Under the pieces are notes generated by a model that was given only the letters and a program-made list of their open reading frames with translations, searched no databases and was not told where the DNA came from. A DNA stretch of 64,000 bases from positions 4,769,974 through 4,833,973 of the forward strand of contig CAJSYZ010000007.1 in assembly GCA_910574455.1 (NCBI GenBank), written 5' to 3'. Source of the stretch: Trichaptum fuscoviolaceum (lineage: Eukaryota > Basidiomycota > Agaricomycetes > Hymenochaetales > Trichaptaceae). The position numbers and the translations under genes were made by a program. Positions 44,347-59,337 of this stretch are shown here, in pieces. The stretch's first letter is position 1, and each line of letters starts with the position of its first letter.

Positions 44347-46366
44347 CTAGTTAGAATGCATCTGCCAATTGTACGGACCGCTGGAGTAAAACGTCGACAA
44401 CTCGTAGTCCCTCTCTTTTCGGATCATCACCGGGCTCTGAACCTCTCTATCTTCCCGGCTTTGCAGTTCGTGTAATTCATCGTCGTCGATGTCGAGTTCG
44501 TTTCCTAAGTAGCCGATGTATGTGTCAACGTCTCGGAATCTGAAATTTCTCTGAGTTAAGGGGTCCACGATGGTTCGAACACCGACTTCTTCTTCAGGCG
44601 CGTTGCTTCGTAAGTTGAGCATCAACCGACACATCATCATAACGGTGAGAAGGGCGGAGAATGTGGCGTTGATAGTATGAACATCGGGCTATACAGCGGA
44701 TCAGTGCTATAGCAGATGACCTTTGGTCGATAGATGCATACCGGAGCGACCTAATGATTATGATTATTCAGTGTAATCTCGCCTCTATTTAGATTGCGTA
44801 CAGACTTACAACATATGTCAAGACGTTCGCAAGATTAACGAGAAAAATGACCCTATTGAATTGATATGAGTGGAAAGAATATGAGTTCACCAGATGAGGT
44901 TATGCTTACGCGAAGTACATCGCTCCTACAAAGGGAGGAAGAAGTCAGAAGTATGCAATCGTCCATGCGGCACAAAGCTCACCATCCCGCAACATAACAT
45001 CTAATATCCCGCCCTTTATCGTACCTTCTTTACGTAGCACGAGTGCTCGCGCCATCGTCATGAGGAATATGATCGATGGGAAGACGAGCTGGCCGATCCA
45101 GAAGAATGCGAAGCCTGCATATAATACCATTAACGGACATTCCGACCGTATCAGCGTTCGGCTACACATAAGCCGCAGAACATAGAAAGGCATAGCAGTC
45201 ACGTACGATCGCCACTGTGAGAAACAGTAAGATAAGGTGTGTGCAGCGTATGGGAGGAACCGCGCGGGTAACTTACAGTGCATCATTGCCGGTCAAATAA
45301 CATCCGTGGAATCCTGGTCAACGTTATTCACTTCATTAGGTGACTAGTTTGTTTTATGCGATTTTGAGTTAGCAAGTATTCACCTTGGGGGATGGGAACG
45401 GGTATACCGCCAGCCACTGCCCACTGTAAAGCTTATCATTATCAGATCATCCCATGAGATCAGCGATGAATGCTCACACTTTCGACAGCTACCTCTGCCA
45501 GGACAATCGGCACGAGGAGAACTAGTACCCACTATCAACAACGCATAATGACCGTCGAATCAGTAAATATCAAAACATTTGAATTGAAGACGTACAACCG
45601 CTCTCCCGTACAGTGCGTATGTGCGGAGCGTGAGAGTGACGCCTGTCGCAATATTCGATACGATTTGCGTGGCCCCGGGGAACTTGACATACATCCAACA
45701 TCTGTTTGGAGGGAGGAAATCGGTTATAGTTAGAGCCGATGACTAACCGGATACATGTAGAGGTACTTACTGCTACGCGTTGTCATGAAGTTCGGCGAAG
45801 ACAAATTTGGGAATGTGGATAATGAATTACAACGAGGATGGTCGAGATAGATAAGGAGTTGACAGCGTACCTCGTCACTCAGCTGCATGTGAAAGACTGA
45901 CCATAATTCAATACTCATTGGGCATTGGTTGGATATAAATAGAAGTGGGACTCACACAATACGACGGGGAAATATGCGAGGAGTAGAAAGTAACGGTTCT
46001 GTGCGTGTCGAAGCAACCTCAGCAACAATCATTGTAGTAGGTATCGGGCCTGGCACTCACCATCACCCAGAGGAGCGTCACAAATGATAATTTACGTTTC
46101 CATATGTTTTGCACCTCCCGATCGAAAGTGATGATATATTCGTATAGTGCGAGGACTAGAGGACCCAGCGACGTCAGTACCCTACAAGCTTGGTGAAGCT
46201 TTGTAGAACATACACAAGGCGGCGGTGGCATATTCTTTTGAGATGGTTCTATAGAGCAGTTGTCAGCTAACAGGATCATCGGGTGAGTGTTAACGCTGAC
46301 TTACAGATGCAGCACCGCCGTCGGAGTCGCGGGGAGGATGCTTATATTATATGGGCTTGTCTCCAT
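44347..46366 (-). CDS. DUF6533-type multispan membrane protein 2
   Basis: First exons on the minus strand are clear: 46366-46305, 46249-46217, 46181-46061 and 45998-45958, joining in frame. They give the family signature YEYIITFDREVQNIWKRKL and LLWVMNRYFLLLAYFPVV. Further exons contain NIATGVTLTLRTYALYGR, WVLVLLVPIVLAEVAVES, AVAGGIPVPIPQG joined to a GCYLTGNDAL segment, and FAFFWIGQLVFPSIIFLMTM with ILDVMLRDG. The last exon (44640-44347) has MMMCRLMLNLRS and an acidic tail with LGNELDIDDDELHEL. This is a complete DUF6533 seven-span layout. Function unknown. It lies head-to-tail with the GH92 gene on the same strand. Confidence 0.85.
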
Positions 46367-46399
46367 CTTTTCAACATGGCACGGAGAGGGGGAGAGGTG

Positions 46400-48215
46400 G
46401 TAAGATGAAAAACATGGCAGGGTAGATACCTTTTATTTATGTGCGCACGCGAGGCAGCGCAACGCTCAAATAATAAGGTTACTTCGGGTATGATCAGATG
46501 AGGAACGAAAGCTTGCTTGGCTTCTCACCCTATCGAACCACTGACGAGCGCCGGTGCACTAGTGCAACCAGGAGGTGGGGCTGTTCCTTTTCGTGCTGAA
46601 CTGTGTACGGCAGCATGCACTCGTGTCCCATGGATGAGCTCGCAACGCTGGCGAGTCCATTCCGATACTAGTGTGTGAAGAGCAGTGCTGAAGAAAATCT
46701 ATATTGCAAATGGACGGAAAACCAAGACTAATTGGGACTCCGCGACGTTTGTTTCGCTGCTGGGTCTCCACAAGAATTCTGAGCGCGGAGAAGACAGAAC
46801 ACATGTGATAGCGTATAGGTCGATAGTATACTGACAATCGTCTTGAACAAGATGTCGTTGGAGTTTGTTTCTTTTTTATAATGAGGATGAAGGCGATCTC
46901 GGTCCGCTTGACAGTGAGAACGATGCAATTGATGAGGTGAGAGGGGCAGACACATATTTTGGACTTTCAGGAGACAGCATCTCAAAAGAATCAAACAGCG
47001 GGTCGGAGATAGTCGACGATAGGAGACGCGCGAGCGGAGCATTTCGTACTATGATACAAGAAAAAAAGGATCAGAACCTTAGTGGAAAGCAGTTCGAGCT
47101 GATCTCGAAGAATTACTCTGAGATGCATACCTAATCACAGTCGTCCGTCATTGTCAAGTGCATCCAACTGGTTGTAATCGACAGAGCCGGTGTCACAACA
47201 GTTGTTGACCCCTGATATCCTGGGATGATCATCAATCGAAGGATGGAATAATAACAAAAGAAATGCATGATCTATACGTTCCTAAGACTCTAAGGATTAA
47301 TTAGTTAAGTAGCATGGTATGGACGCACGTAAAGCTTATACTAGTACGGGACGATGCACGATAAGTAGCCCGCAATACGAACGAAGGAGCGATCCGGCAT
47401 CCCAGCCTCTCCGACTAAACGAATTGCAGCGCAAGAATTGCCTGGTTGCCATATTGCCTTGGGGATATACATAATTGTCGATCAATGGAAGTGTACTTTC
47501 GGTATCACCGCATCAGCACCTGTTGAACACGGCACGCAAAGTGTGACAATACTTACATCTTCGACGAATTCAAGAATATAGATAAAACAATCATCAAATG
47601 TTCCGAGTCGCCTTAGACAAACAGGTATAGAACAAAGAGCGGGTTCTTCAGATTGGAACAAACCCGGTCGCCACAATAGATGAACAAGCGGCTATGATAT
47701 TTTTTCTATAGTAACTCATGGTTCACCAGTCGACTATGTATAGTACTATTTAAAGCCTGAGTCTGAGTTTGAATGTAGTAGTACTAATTCACTAGGAAGT
47801 TAGTTCTCACGCATACTATAGGATTTATATATTCGAGCACCATTAGAATTGCAACTAGTTATCCTCTTTCTCTTCTACTGCCACTATCGTTCTGTATATT
47901 TTCTTGTCTAAACTTCTGTAGAGTGCTTCGCTCAACGAGAATCCAGAAGAGCTGCGTTCCTGTAAAACAAAGGGGTGGTGATGGCTCTCAGGGTCACGCC
48001 GGTCACGCTCGCTAACCATTCATTGAATTTCGGCTGTGAATTCATTCAACCTCTTGTCCTTTCCACATCGTTGCGGGCGGCGACGGAAGATTCATAACTG
48101 ACCAGCGAAACGCAGCGCGCTCCTTTACGCTTCAGGACGGCTTTAACAGCCACATTCATCAGCAGGTTCTCTTTGTCAATCACTCGTTTACGTTCTTTAT
48201 CTCCTTCTGGACACC
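46400..48215. other. Intergenic, nothing recognised
   Basis: About 1.8 kb. An acidic 89-codon frame at 46865-47134 opens with TTG and has no ATG until late, so I do not call it a gene. The stretch before 48216 is the likely septin promoter and leader. Confidence 0.4.
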
Positions 48216-50575
48216 ATGGTGCTCGGTTTTGGATCTCGGTCGACGAAGAAAAAGGGAAAGGGTGGTGAGGAAAGGGTCGTTAGAATGTCTCCCTCGCTGC
48301 CAGAGATGTCGACTCAAGGCATACCGTGGCCGTCTGACCTCGTTGATGTGGCTGCAATCAGACAATCCCCACCCCCGGACCGCCCAACGCAAGGCGCAAC
48401 GAAAACGTCCTTTTCTTCCCCGGACCGTAGTGCTATCCCTTTTCACAAGCCGTTTCGCGTCTCCCCAAGCAAGTCCGCAAACGCACGCGAAAATGGAGGA
48501 CCAAATGGGCCCATAGCGTCGCTGTATATGTCCCACCCACCGTCTGCATACGGCACGAGGCCCAGCGAAAGAGCATCTACTTCGCATTCAAATCGTACGC
48601 GCCACAGTCACCGCAGACACCGCATCGCCCCAACGTTCAATCTAATGGCGCGTATCTGCAGTTTTTATGAGGAGGTTTTTGCTTATATTGCTTTCAGGTT
48701 GCTGGTGCACAAGGCACAGGGAAGGTTTGTTAAATTTATCATTCAGCCAACGGATGCTTTAGGCTTACGGTATTGCAGAGCTCGCTTTTGCGACTGCTCA
48801 TTGATACCGCAGATATCTCCCCGGCTGCATCCCTCGACCAGCGCACGACTATGGACCGTTTCCTGCGCGACAGTGGTAAACGAACGGACCATATAGATAC
48901 CGCGTGTATCGAGATCTGCGAGTCGCGATTTGACCGTATTCTTTTGTCGGTGATAGACACGCCAGGCTTGGACTTCCAGGAAGGGCACGAGCTGAAGCTA
49001 GAGAGGCAGGTATCCGGAATTGTGAAGTATCTTGACCTGCAGTATGCGGACACTATGGACGAGGTTCGTCGCGTGGCAGCTATTCCAGTGTAATATGCTA
49101 ATGACTAAATACCTCCACAGGAGTCGAAGGTAATTCGGAAGAGCAAGGGGGATCAGCATGTCCACCTGTCAGTCCTCTATTCTACTTCACCCTAGCTGCA
49201 ACCCCTGATCGTCATTCTGTCATTTGTTTTCCGCTTTAGGTGCATCTACTTGATCGATCCAGATTCGGTTATGACGGCGTCCGCCCGCCGGGCTTCGTCC
49301 TTCCAACTAAAAAGTCGGTCCGAGGTTCTCTTAGCTTACCGACCTCCTGAACAACTTCCAGTAGATTCCTCGCATGGCGACCGCGAGGCTACAGCATCTG
49401 CTGAGCAGGAGCCCCTCACGATGAACCCCTCCGAAATTCGAGTCATCCGTAGGCTTTCGAACCGTGTCAACATCCTCCCGATCATCGCGCGTGCCGATAT
49501 CCTCACCGATGAGAAGCTCAACGCTGTGAAGGCCGCGGTTCGTCGTGACCTCGCGGAGGCGAAGCTTGGGTTTGGCGTGTTCGGACCTGCGAAGGTGGAC
49601 GAACCCGCCATGCCCAATGCCAACGATCCGGCGAGTCACCCTTCCTCAGGAGAGGCCGAAAAGGGAAGTACGGAGAATGGTAGTGTGAATGGTAGTGCGA
49701 ATGGCAGCGCAAATGGAAGTGGGCAGCACACAGATGAAGGCTTTGGGAGTGGCGAGAGCTCCGAGGACGAGCAGCGTCGCTCTCGGCCACGCGTGGTCAA
49801 ACTCAATCCAACGCGGCGCCTTTCAACACGTTCGACTTCTCGCTCGCGTCTTGACTTGAGCGAGATGGAAGACAGGCGTGAGCCACTCTCGCCGGACGCA
49901 ACTGACCCAGACAGTCTCGCAAGTGTACGATTCTCCGCGCATTTCTTCGCAAAGCAACATCCGCTGTCTGAGATCATGCCGTTCGCGGTCATCATGCCCG
50001 AGCAGACAAACCGCGTGCGCCGTGCGTTAAAGGCGCCCCCGACCCGCCCTGTCTCTGCATACTCGACAGAGAGCAGTGCTGTGTTGCAGAGCCCGGTGTC
50101 AGCGAATGGTGCGCCGAGCGAGGTGTTCTCATCAGAAGAAAATGGACGAGGAACTCCCACGCCGACACCGACACTACGATCCCCTTCTACTGACCACCTG
50201 CCTTATCTCCAAGGCCCTCCCAGGGATCTGAAGGGCGTATTCGTACGGCGCTTCAGGTGGGGCACAGTGGACGTATTAGACCCGATGCACTGCGACTTTG
50301 CAGCGCTGAGAACTGCAATTCTGTCGACGCATTTAAAGGTACGCTGGATGTTTTTTTGGTACACGAACTTGCTCATATGACACGTTTTGACAGGTCCTGA
50401 AGACAAATACCAAAGAAGTCCTCTATGAGAAGTATAGGACGGAGAAGTTGCTCGCAAGACGCGCCACTCGTAATATAAGCGAAGATGACCGCAAGCGTCT
50501 GCTGGAAGGTGAGCCGCTTCTGGATAGACTTCATTCATCACTATATCTGACTTTTTCTCAGATCTTGGGCTCTGA
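48216..50575 (+). CDS. Septin GTPase with extended N-terminus and G-domain insert
   Basis: Cytoskeletal GTP-binding protein of filaments at the septum and cortex. Exons: 48216-~48647, 48698-48724, 48779-49063, 49121-49167, 49240-50338, 50394-50508 and 50562-50575, about 672 residues. The P-loop GAQGTGKSS is split by an intron (48725-48778). G3 is VIDTPGLDF, and the G4 position reads IARADILTDEKL. The septin unique segment with FRWGTVDVLDPMHCDF is near the end, followed by RTEKLLARR. A disordered insert with NGSVNGSANGS repeats and Ser/Arg-rich sequence separates G4 from the rest. The tail is short, without a long coiled coil, as in AspE-type septins. The first intron would need a non-GT donor after NLM for the P-loop to be in frame. 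Family certain, subgroup tentative. Confidence 0.9.
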
Positions 50576-50997
50576 TTTATCTATATGTATACGACCTGTT
50601 TCCGATTTATGATCACTTGCTTGAATATCTGCCCTCTCTTATGATTTAACATCTTCGATCTGCATATATTGATGATTCTTGGAATACCCTTACCCACTGC
50701 TGATCCGGATATCACTTTCTTTCTGCTTTGTCGTCTCTCATCTCCCATCCTGTCGTTTTGTTTGTTTTGGAAACAACACACTTACCCTCAGCGCCCGACC
50801 GCACCTTCCCTCATTTCCATGTTCGTTTTCCTAATTCGTATTTACTCTCGTGGTGTATTACTTGCATATCAGACTATTAGTTGTGTTTCGATTATTTGGA
50901 ATTTACTGACTCTACTTTGTAGTGGGAAAATTTGCATGCTAGATAGGCAATGAAGTGCAAAACTTACCTTACTTCCGTTCCACACCCCAGATCTGCA

Positions 50998-51510
50998 ACA
51001 ACCAATGGGGCTTTGATATAGCAGGTGGCATCTGCTACTTTATAGCGGGTAGCATGCTCTGCTTTGCAAGCGGGTAGCGTCCGCTGGTTACCACTATTAG
51101 ACAATGATTCGGGTGGCACGGATACGGCCTCATCCGACTGAAGCTGCATGCGTTCGTAAGGCCCAAAGGCATGAACAAATGGAGCGCATGTTCGTAAGGC
51201 CAAAAGGCATGAACATAATCGTGAATGTTCGTAAGGCCGTAAGGCATGAACAAGTTCGGGTGGCACGAATAAGGCCTCGTCCGAGCAAGCTTGTTATAGC
51301 AGGTAGCGTCTGCCGCTTTGAAAGCAGGTAGCATCTGCTGCTTTGAAAGCGGGTAGCGTCTGCAAGGCCTTGAGCAGTAAGTCGGGTGGCACGAATAAGG
51401 TCTCGTCCGAATGGCTTTGTTGAAGCGGGTAGCGTCCGCTGGGCGTTGAGGAACTAAGGCGGGTGGCACGAATAAGGCCTCGTCCGACACAGGCGTTGTA
51501 AAATCGTGGT
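50998..51510. repeat. Cluster of short interspersed repeats
   Basis: CGGGTGGCACGAATAAGG or near copies occur at 51110, 51257, 51383 and 51460. GTTCGTAAGGCC-type units followed by AAGGCATGAACA occur at about 51151, 51190 and 51227. AGCGGGTAGCGTCTGCTG-like units recur between them. The order is mixed rather than a simple tandem array. No coding frame is consistent through it. It lies between the septin and chorismate mutase genes. Confidence 0.8.
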
Positions 51511-51947
51511 CTTCATCGTATCTTGAGGCTCGAAGTCGTCCTTGTTGTTGTGGTCGATGATGAAGAGGCACGACGCGACTTGACGCGTAGTACTTCTTCG
51601 AAGTCCTGTCAACTTACTGATGATCTGAAGTCAGAACTTCCGGAATGCCTTGGTATTGAATGTACGCTCTTACCTATTGACTGCTTATCTTCTCACCTGA
51701 GTCTTACATGTAACCTAAGTTCTCTAGCTGTTCTTTTGATATTATTTAGCCTCCAGCCATCATGCCGTGTATGCCCGGACTAAAAAGTGCCGTGCAGCTC
51801 ATTCAAATTCCGAGAATGGAGCTGAGAACAACGAAGGGCGTTGACTGCTGCAATCCCGCGACCACTTTATCCTTATCTCAGACATCCGCTTCTGCACCCC
51901 GACAACATATACCTGAAGCTTGCATTCACCAATAAATCACCACGACC

Positions 51948-53221
51948 ATGCAGCAAAACTTCATGGTCTCTGGAGACCCGCTCTCCCTTGATCGCATCCG
52001 TTCGACGCTGATCCGTCTCGAGGACACGATCATTTTCTCCTTGATTGAACGCGCGCAATTTGCGCATAACCCTCGGATCTACGAGCGAGGTGCGATTAAG
52101 GAGTTGAAAACGCTGGGGCATGAGGGCAGCTGGCTGGAGTGGTTTCTGAAGGAAACGGAGACGTTCCATGGTAAGTGTGTGCAATGTGCATGAGGCGTTT
52201 CGAATTTGTATTCTTACGCACATGCTTGCTCAACTCTTACTCTTTAAATTTCTAAAGCCAAAGCACGACGCTATACTGGGTGAGCTGCTCAATTGCATCT
52301 TATATTCTACTCGGCTTCCATTGACCTTCTTTTCGATCGCCGTTTCGTAGACCTGACGAATATCCTTTCACTGCGGAGCTACCCGCGCCTGTCCTACCGC
52401 CACTCAAGTTCCCCCAGATCCTGCACCCGAACAACGTGAATGTAAATCCTTCCATCTTGCTTCTGTACATCAAGTCAATCGTGCCCCGCATAACGAAGCA
52501 AGCGACGTTGGCTCTCGCTGCAACGAAACGCGCTCGGGGCCTCTTTGGAGACGACGAGTATGAGGACGACGGAAACTACGGGAGTGCGGCGACGATAGAT
52601 GTCGAGGTGTTGCAAGCGATTAGCAAACGTGTGCACTACGGTAAGCAGCAAGCATGGTTCTCATTGCGTCCTAGAAGGAAGTACTAATGTCTCTTATTTT
52701 CACTTCTCGTCTGAAGGCAAATTTGTTTCCGAATCCAAGTTTAGGTCGGCGCCTGCTGCGTTCATTCCGCACATCCTCAACCCGAACCGAGAGGCACTTG
52801 CCGCACTTATCACAAAGCCCGAAGTAGAACTCAAACTATTGCATCGTGTGCGCAATAAAGCACGCCTTTATGGCCAAGACTTTGGACCCGACGGTCAGCC
52901 ACTCAGCTTCGCGAATGGGGGTAAAGGCACGAATGGCCTAAACGGCGCGAATGGTACAACGTCGGGCGGCGAGTCTCCCGTTTCACCCGTTTCAGTGGGA
53001 TTCCCCGGTGGCAAGATCGACGTAGACAGCGTCGTTGAACTCTATGAACATTACATTATTCCGTTGACGAAGGAGGTCGAGGTCAGTTTCGTGCTTTTCA
53101 CTCCGTGACTATATGTCCTTTATTCGAGTTGAAACTCTCTTTACAGGTTGACTATCTGCTGAAAAGATTAGATGGGCTAACCCAAGACCAAATCGATGCA
53201 CTATCAAAACCCAGGCAGTAA
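51948..53221 (+). CDS. ARO7: Chorismate mutase (AroQ, ARO7-like)
   Basis: Converts chorismate to prephenate, the branch step to phenylalanine and tyrosine, in the cytosol. Exons 51948-52170, 52258-52279, 52351-52640, 52717-53081 and 53147-53221 join in frame, giving 324 residues. All-helical fungal enzyme motifs: [20 protein letters not shown] near residue 15, [18 protein letters not shown] across the first two introns, [27 protein letters not shown] and [20 protein letters not shown]. The C-terminal [26 protein letters not shown] helix follows. It is longer than yeast Aro7 because of a Gly/Asn-rich insert ([13 protein letters not shown]) before the last helix. Active-site arginines in the first helix and RVRNKA are kept, and fungal enzymes of this type are tuned by Trp and Tyr. 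Confidence 0.95.
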
Positions 53222-55271
<2,050 letters not shown>

Positions 55272-55780
55272 TTATGTCTTTGGCCTATAGTTTTAGTTAA
55301 GTAGAATGAAACTCTGCACACGTAAACCTCCATCAACTATATACACGCATTTTTCATAAATTGTACAATCCATCAATAACGACGAGGGAAATAGTGAGAA
55401 ATTCTAAGTAAGACTTGCATGCAATTATGACAATCTCAATGTTACTCGACATCGGCTCTGCTGCTATCCCGGGAATTGTTATTTAGTCGAAAGTCAGAAT
55501 TGGATTTTACATTGCCAAACGAAAGCCCCTGACATCTATGGGCTGCATTGCTATGAAAGGGGTGGTAATACTTCCATTGACTCGAAGAGGAGCGCTTGAC
55601 TTAAGTAAGTAATTCCTGTATGCCAGTGTGGGTCCTAGGCGACAGAATACCATACACTGGTTTGCTTCGATCATCACTGCCAGTGTGCTTAAGTGAAACA
55701 AAAGAAACACATAGACAGCTATGATACTGTACGTGCAAAAACAAGCAGTACTCCACATAAAGTAGTGGGCACCAAAACGA
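55272..55780. other. 3' intergenic between convergent genes, nothing recognised
   Basis: THI4 and the small membrane protein gene converge on this stretch. No coding frame or repeat stands out. Confidence 0.4.
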
Positions 55781-56453
55781 CTACGCCCCTTTCGCATCAT
55801 ATTTCAGCTTCTCTAGTTCATCAACGTTGCCCTCCGCTTCGTTGATCCATCGCATGCCGCGTTGGGCGGCCAGAATTACAAGAAGTGTCATGCTCCACCA
55901 AGCAGTTTGTAACCAACTTCGCCCGGAGAGCACCGAAAGTATGGGTCCCACTGCTGACAGCATGTTCAACCAGAATATCCAGCCATGGAATATCGAAGAC
56001 GACTCAGAAACGTGCGGGCGGACCCGACTTAGCAGCACAGGGAACAAGAGCAATGAAATAGCAAGATGGGCGGAGATGTTGAAGAGGATGAGAGCCCGAG
56101 CACCAGGGATCGGTATCCCATCGATGAAGGTCGAAGGGGAGGGGAATGATACAGTTTGGCTGACGAAAATGTCTATGAGATACCTCCAGAGGGTATTAGG
56201 GGAGCAAAGCGCACATTAGGGCTGAGAGAACGAGGAAAGTCCGCAAGACAAATCGTAGTCTTTCATTGGATTGTTGCACATCTCTACGAATGTTAAGTAC
56301 GAACTCTTCTTGTTCTTTAAGATGTCAATCAGATTAAGAGGTTGTAACAGTGAGACCAGGACACTTACCTTGCTCATCCATTACGACCTGGTCCTCCTCG
56401 CTCGTTCCATCTTCCTTTGTTACGAATGGCGTCCTTCTTCGTAGATTCTCCAT
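55781..56453 (-). CDS. Small multispan membrane protein, unknown family (intact copy)
   Basis: Minus-strand exons 56453-56369, 56314-56215 and 56159-55781 join in frame, giving 187 residues: [15 protein letters not shown], an acidic region with [39 protein letters not shown] (start of a first helix), then [18 protein letters not shown] (second), [17 protein letters not shown] (third) and [17 protein letters not shown] (fourth). The C-terminus is charged, ending [10 protein letters not shown]. The second intron is 55 nt and removes in-frame stops. It shares a 403-bp divergent promoter with ILV3. A broken inverted copy lies at 20737-23947. I do not recognise the family; duplication and conserved last exon argue that it is real. 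Confidence 0.78.
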
Positions 56454-56856
56454 CGGCAGCGGTCTGGATATTTATTTCCTAGTCAGTTCAGTGAGCAAGC
56501 CTCACGTTTCTTGTTGTGGTAACGAATTTCGTTGCGAACAATTTGTGATCAAGAATGAGGCAAGAGACAAATGTCAACTTGAAGGCCCTCTTTACTTAGT
56601 ACTTGGCAATGGTAAATGATCCGTATTTGGTGGCACTGGCAGAGTATTTAACTTGAACTTGAAGTTCTCACGACTGTAACTTGAACCAGCTTTTGCAACC
56701 TCCTCTTCGGCCGAGTCAACAGGAATTTCTACACTTTGCCAGCTGCCTCCTTTCAAGACATTCAGACGTTGGTTGTTGAGGTATTTGCCTTTCAGGATGC
56801 AGAAAATCCAATATTTATGAGATTGACGCTACATCCATCTCTTAGGTCTGCTCGCC

Positions 56857-59038
56857 ATGTCTTTGCGAGCATCTTCTTCGCGTCTTCCGAAAGGCCCTGT
56901 TCACAAAGCTGCGAAACGAGCGTTAAGCTCTACTACATGCAGGCACAGCGAAAAGCCGATTTTGAATCGCTATAGCAGAAATGTAACGAAGACAAAGGAC
57001 CAAGGAGCCAGTCAGGTTTGTAGCGTTGCATTAACTATACACTAAGTGTTGAAGCGTTTGTCTTTCCTTAGGCAATGTTGTTTGCTACCGAAGGCATTGA
57101 CTCGACTGCAGACTTTGACAAGCCTATGGTGGGTGTGGCAAGTGTTTGGTGAGTCCTTGTGCATCGTCTGCTCTAAAAGATGTTAATGGTTGAACACGAA
57201 GGTATGAAGGCAACCCGTACGTCTTGAGCATTTGTCCATGTGAAACATGTCTAATCATTAACATAGATGCAATATGCATATCCTTGGCCTTGGGCAGCGC
57301 ATTAAGAAGTCACTCGTTGAAGCAGGTATCACTGGTTACCAGTTCGGTACTGTTGGTGTGAGTGATGGAATTAGTATGGGTACGAGAGGAATGAGCTACT
57401 CGCTCCAGTCTCGAGACTTGATTGCAGATCAGGTTGAAACAGCTGCGGGAGGGCACTGGCTGGATGGAATGGTGGTTGTACCAGGATGTGACAAAAACAT
57501 GCCGGGCGTTCTTATGGCTCGTAAGTAACAGCTTCTCTCTCGAGAAGTGTTGGTTAAAACCTATTTTAGTCGGGAGGCTGAACCGGCCTGGATTCATGGT
57601 GTACGGCGGGACTATTCGACCCGGCTCGTGTGCAAGTGCACCGCAGCTTGATATTGTATCTGCATTCCAATCGTACGGAAAGTATCTGCAGGATGGGCGG
57701 ACGGACAAAGCAGAAAAAGAGCGCTTCGACACCATCCGCCACGCTTGCCCGGGCCCCGGGGCTTGCGGAGGTATGTACACTGCAAACACTATGGCCAGTG
57801 CAGCGGAAGCGCTCGGCATGACCTTACCTGGATCCTCCTCCTTCCCGGCCGAATACCCAGAGAAGCTCGCAGAGTGTGCTTCTGCTGGTGCTGCGATGCG
57901 TAATCTTTTGGAGAAAAACATCCTCCCTCGGGATATTATGACGAGAGCAGCATTCGAAAACGCCATGGTACGTATAATCTTCTTAATTAACGCAGTACCG
58001 GACTCTGAACGTATGTCAGGTCCTGACCATGATTCTCGGAGGCTCAACAAATGCCGTTCTGCATCTTATTGCCATTGCGAAGTCCGTAGGAATCGAGTTG
58101 ACAATCGATGATTTCCAAGCCGTATCGGATCGCACGCCCTTCATCGCTGACCTCAAACCAAGTGGAAAGTACGTTATGGAAGACGTTTATAAGATTGGTG
58201 GTATTCCTCGTACGTTCCACTTTGTCTTCATTTTCTGTCTCCTTTTTACTCATATTCAACAGAGGTGCTCAACTACCTACTCAAGAACAAATTAATCGAC
58301 GGCAACACTCAGACGGTTACAGGCTTCACCCTTGGTGAGAACCTCGATCGATGGATACACAAGCACGGCGAGATGTCTGCAAATCAAGATGTTATCCGAC
58401 CCCTGGAGAACCCAATTAAAGCTACTGGTCACATCCGGTAAGCTGTATACTCCGATTCATTCGATTCATTAAAAGTAACTGTCTGTCGAATATGTAGCAT
58501 CCTCAAAGGCAATCTCGCGCCGGGTGGAGCAGTTGCTAAGATTACTGGCAAGGAAGGGCTCAACTTCACCGGCAAGGCTCGTGCCTTCGATAACGAGGAG
58601 GAATTTGTACATGCGGTCGAGAGCGGATCAATTAAGAAGGGCGAGAAGACTGTCGTCGTGCTGCGCTACCTTGGGCCCAAAGGCGGACCTGGAATGCCGG
58701 AGATGCTGAAGCCAACAAGCTTGATCATGGGTGCCGGCCTTGGACAGGATGTCGCATGCCTGACCGACGGGCGATTCAGTGGAGGTTCTCATGGATTCGT
58801 GATCGGGCATGTCGTTCCTGAGGCGCAAGTGGGCGGCCCTATCGCGCTCGTTCGTGATGGCGACGTCATACACATCGATGCCATCAAGAATACGCTCGAT
58901 GTCCAGGTCACGTCCGAAGAGCTCGAGCGCAGGCGAAAGGAATGGAAAGCACCACCGCTGAAGGTCTCGCAAGGTACTTTATACAAGTACATTAAAACTG
59001 TCTCCGACGCAAGCCAGGGATGCGTCACAGATGCATAA
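56857..59038 (+). CDS. ILV3: Dihydroxyacid dehydratase, mitochondrial (ILV3)
   Basis: Dehydrates 2,3-dihydroxy acids to 2-keto acids in valine, leucine and isoleucine synthesis. Eight exons join in frame: 56857-57015, 57072-57148, 57202-57216, 57267-57520, 57570-57967, 58020-58209, 58263-58437 and 58498-59038, giving 602 residues. The basic, Ser-rich N-terminus ([13 protein letters not shown]) fits a mitochondrial presequence. Iron-sulfur cluster ligands are in place: [14 protein letters not shown] and [18 protein letters not shown]. Other family blocks: [50 protein letters not shown] and [11 protein letters not shown]. One exon is only 15 nt. It is divergently transcribed from the small membrane protein gene. 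Length is normal for fungal enzymes. Confidence 0.97.
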
Positions 59039-59337
59039 TTGTGAGAAGTTGTCTGATTCTACTTAACTCTCTTGGTTCGCTCGTTTGATAAGTGTAGAGA
59101 ATTCACCTATAATTTATTTTCTCTGTCTTATTTCTTACAGTTTATGTAAACTTCGGATGCAGAAAGAATAATAAAAGTTCCCACGACTTCCTCATTTTCA
59201 GTCGTGCGACGACTCAGAGCGACTTGAAGTTGAACTTGTCAGTGGCCTTGAAGTTCCAGACTCCAGCATTCTTCAGTGTACAAAAGCTTCAGGACCTATT
59301 GAGGCTAATTATCTGTGAACTGATGTAATCTACGATA

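Noticed and set aside
46865..47134. 89-codon acidic frame
   Set aside because: It opens with TTG, has no early ATG, no introns and no recognisable motif.
50998..51510. CRISPR-like array
   Set aside because: Repeats are of several types with irregular spacing and the host is a eukaryote.
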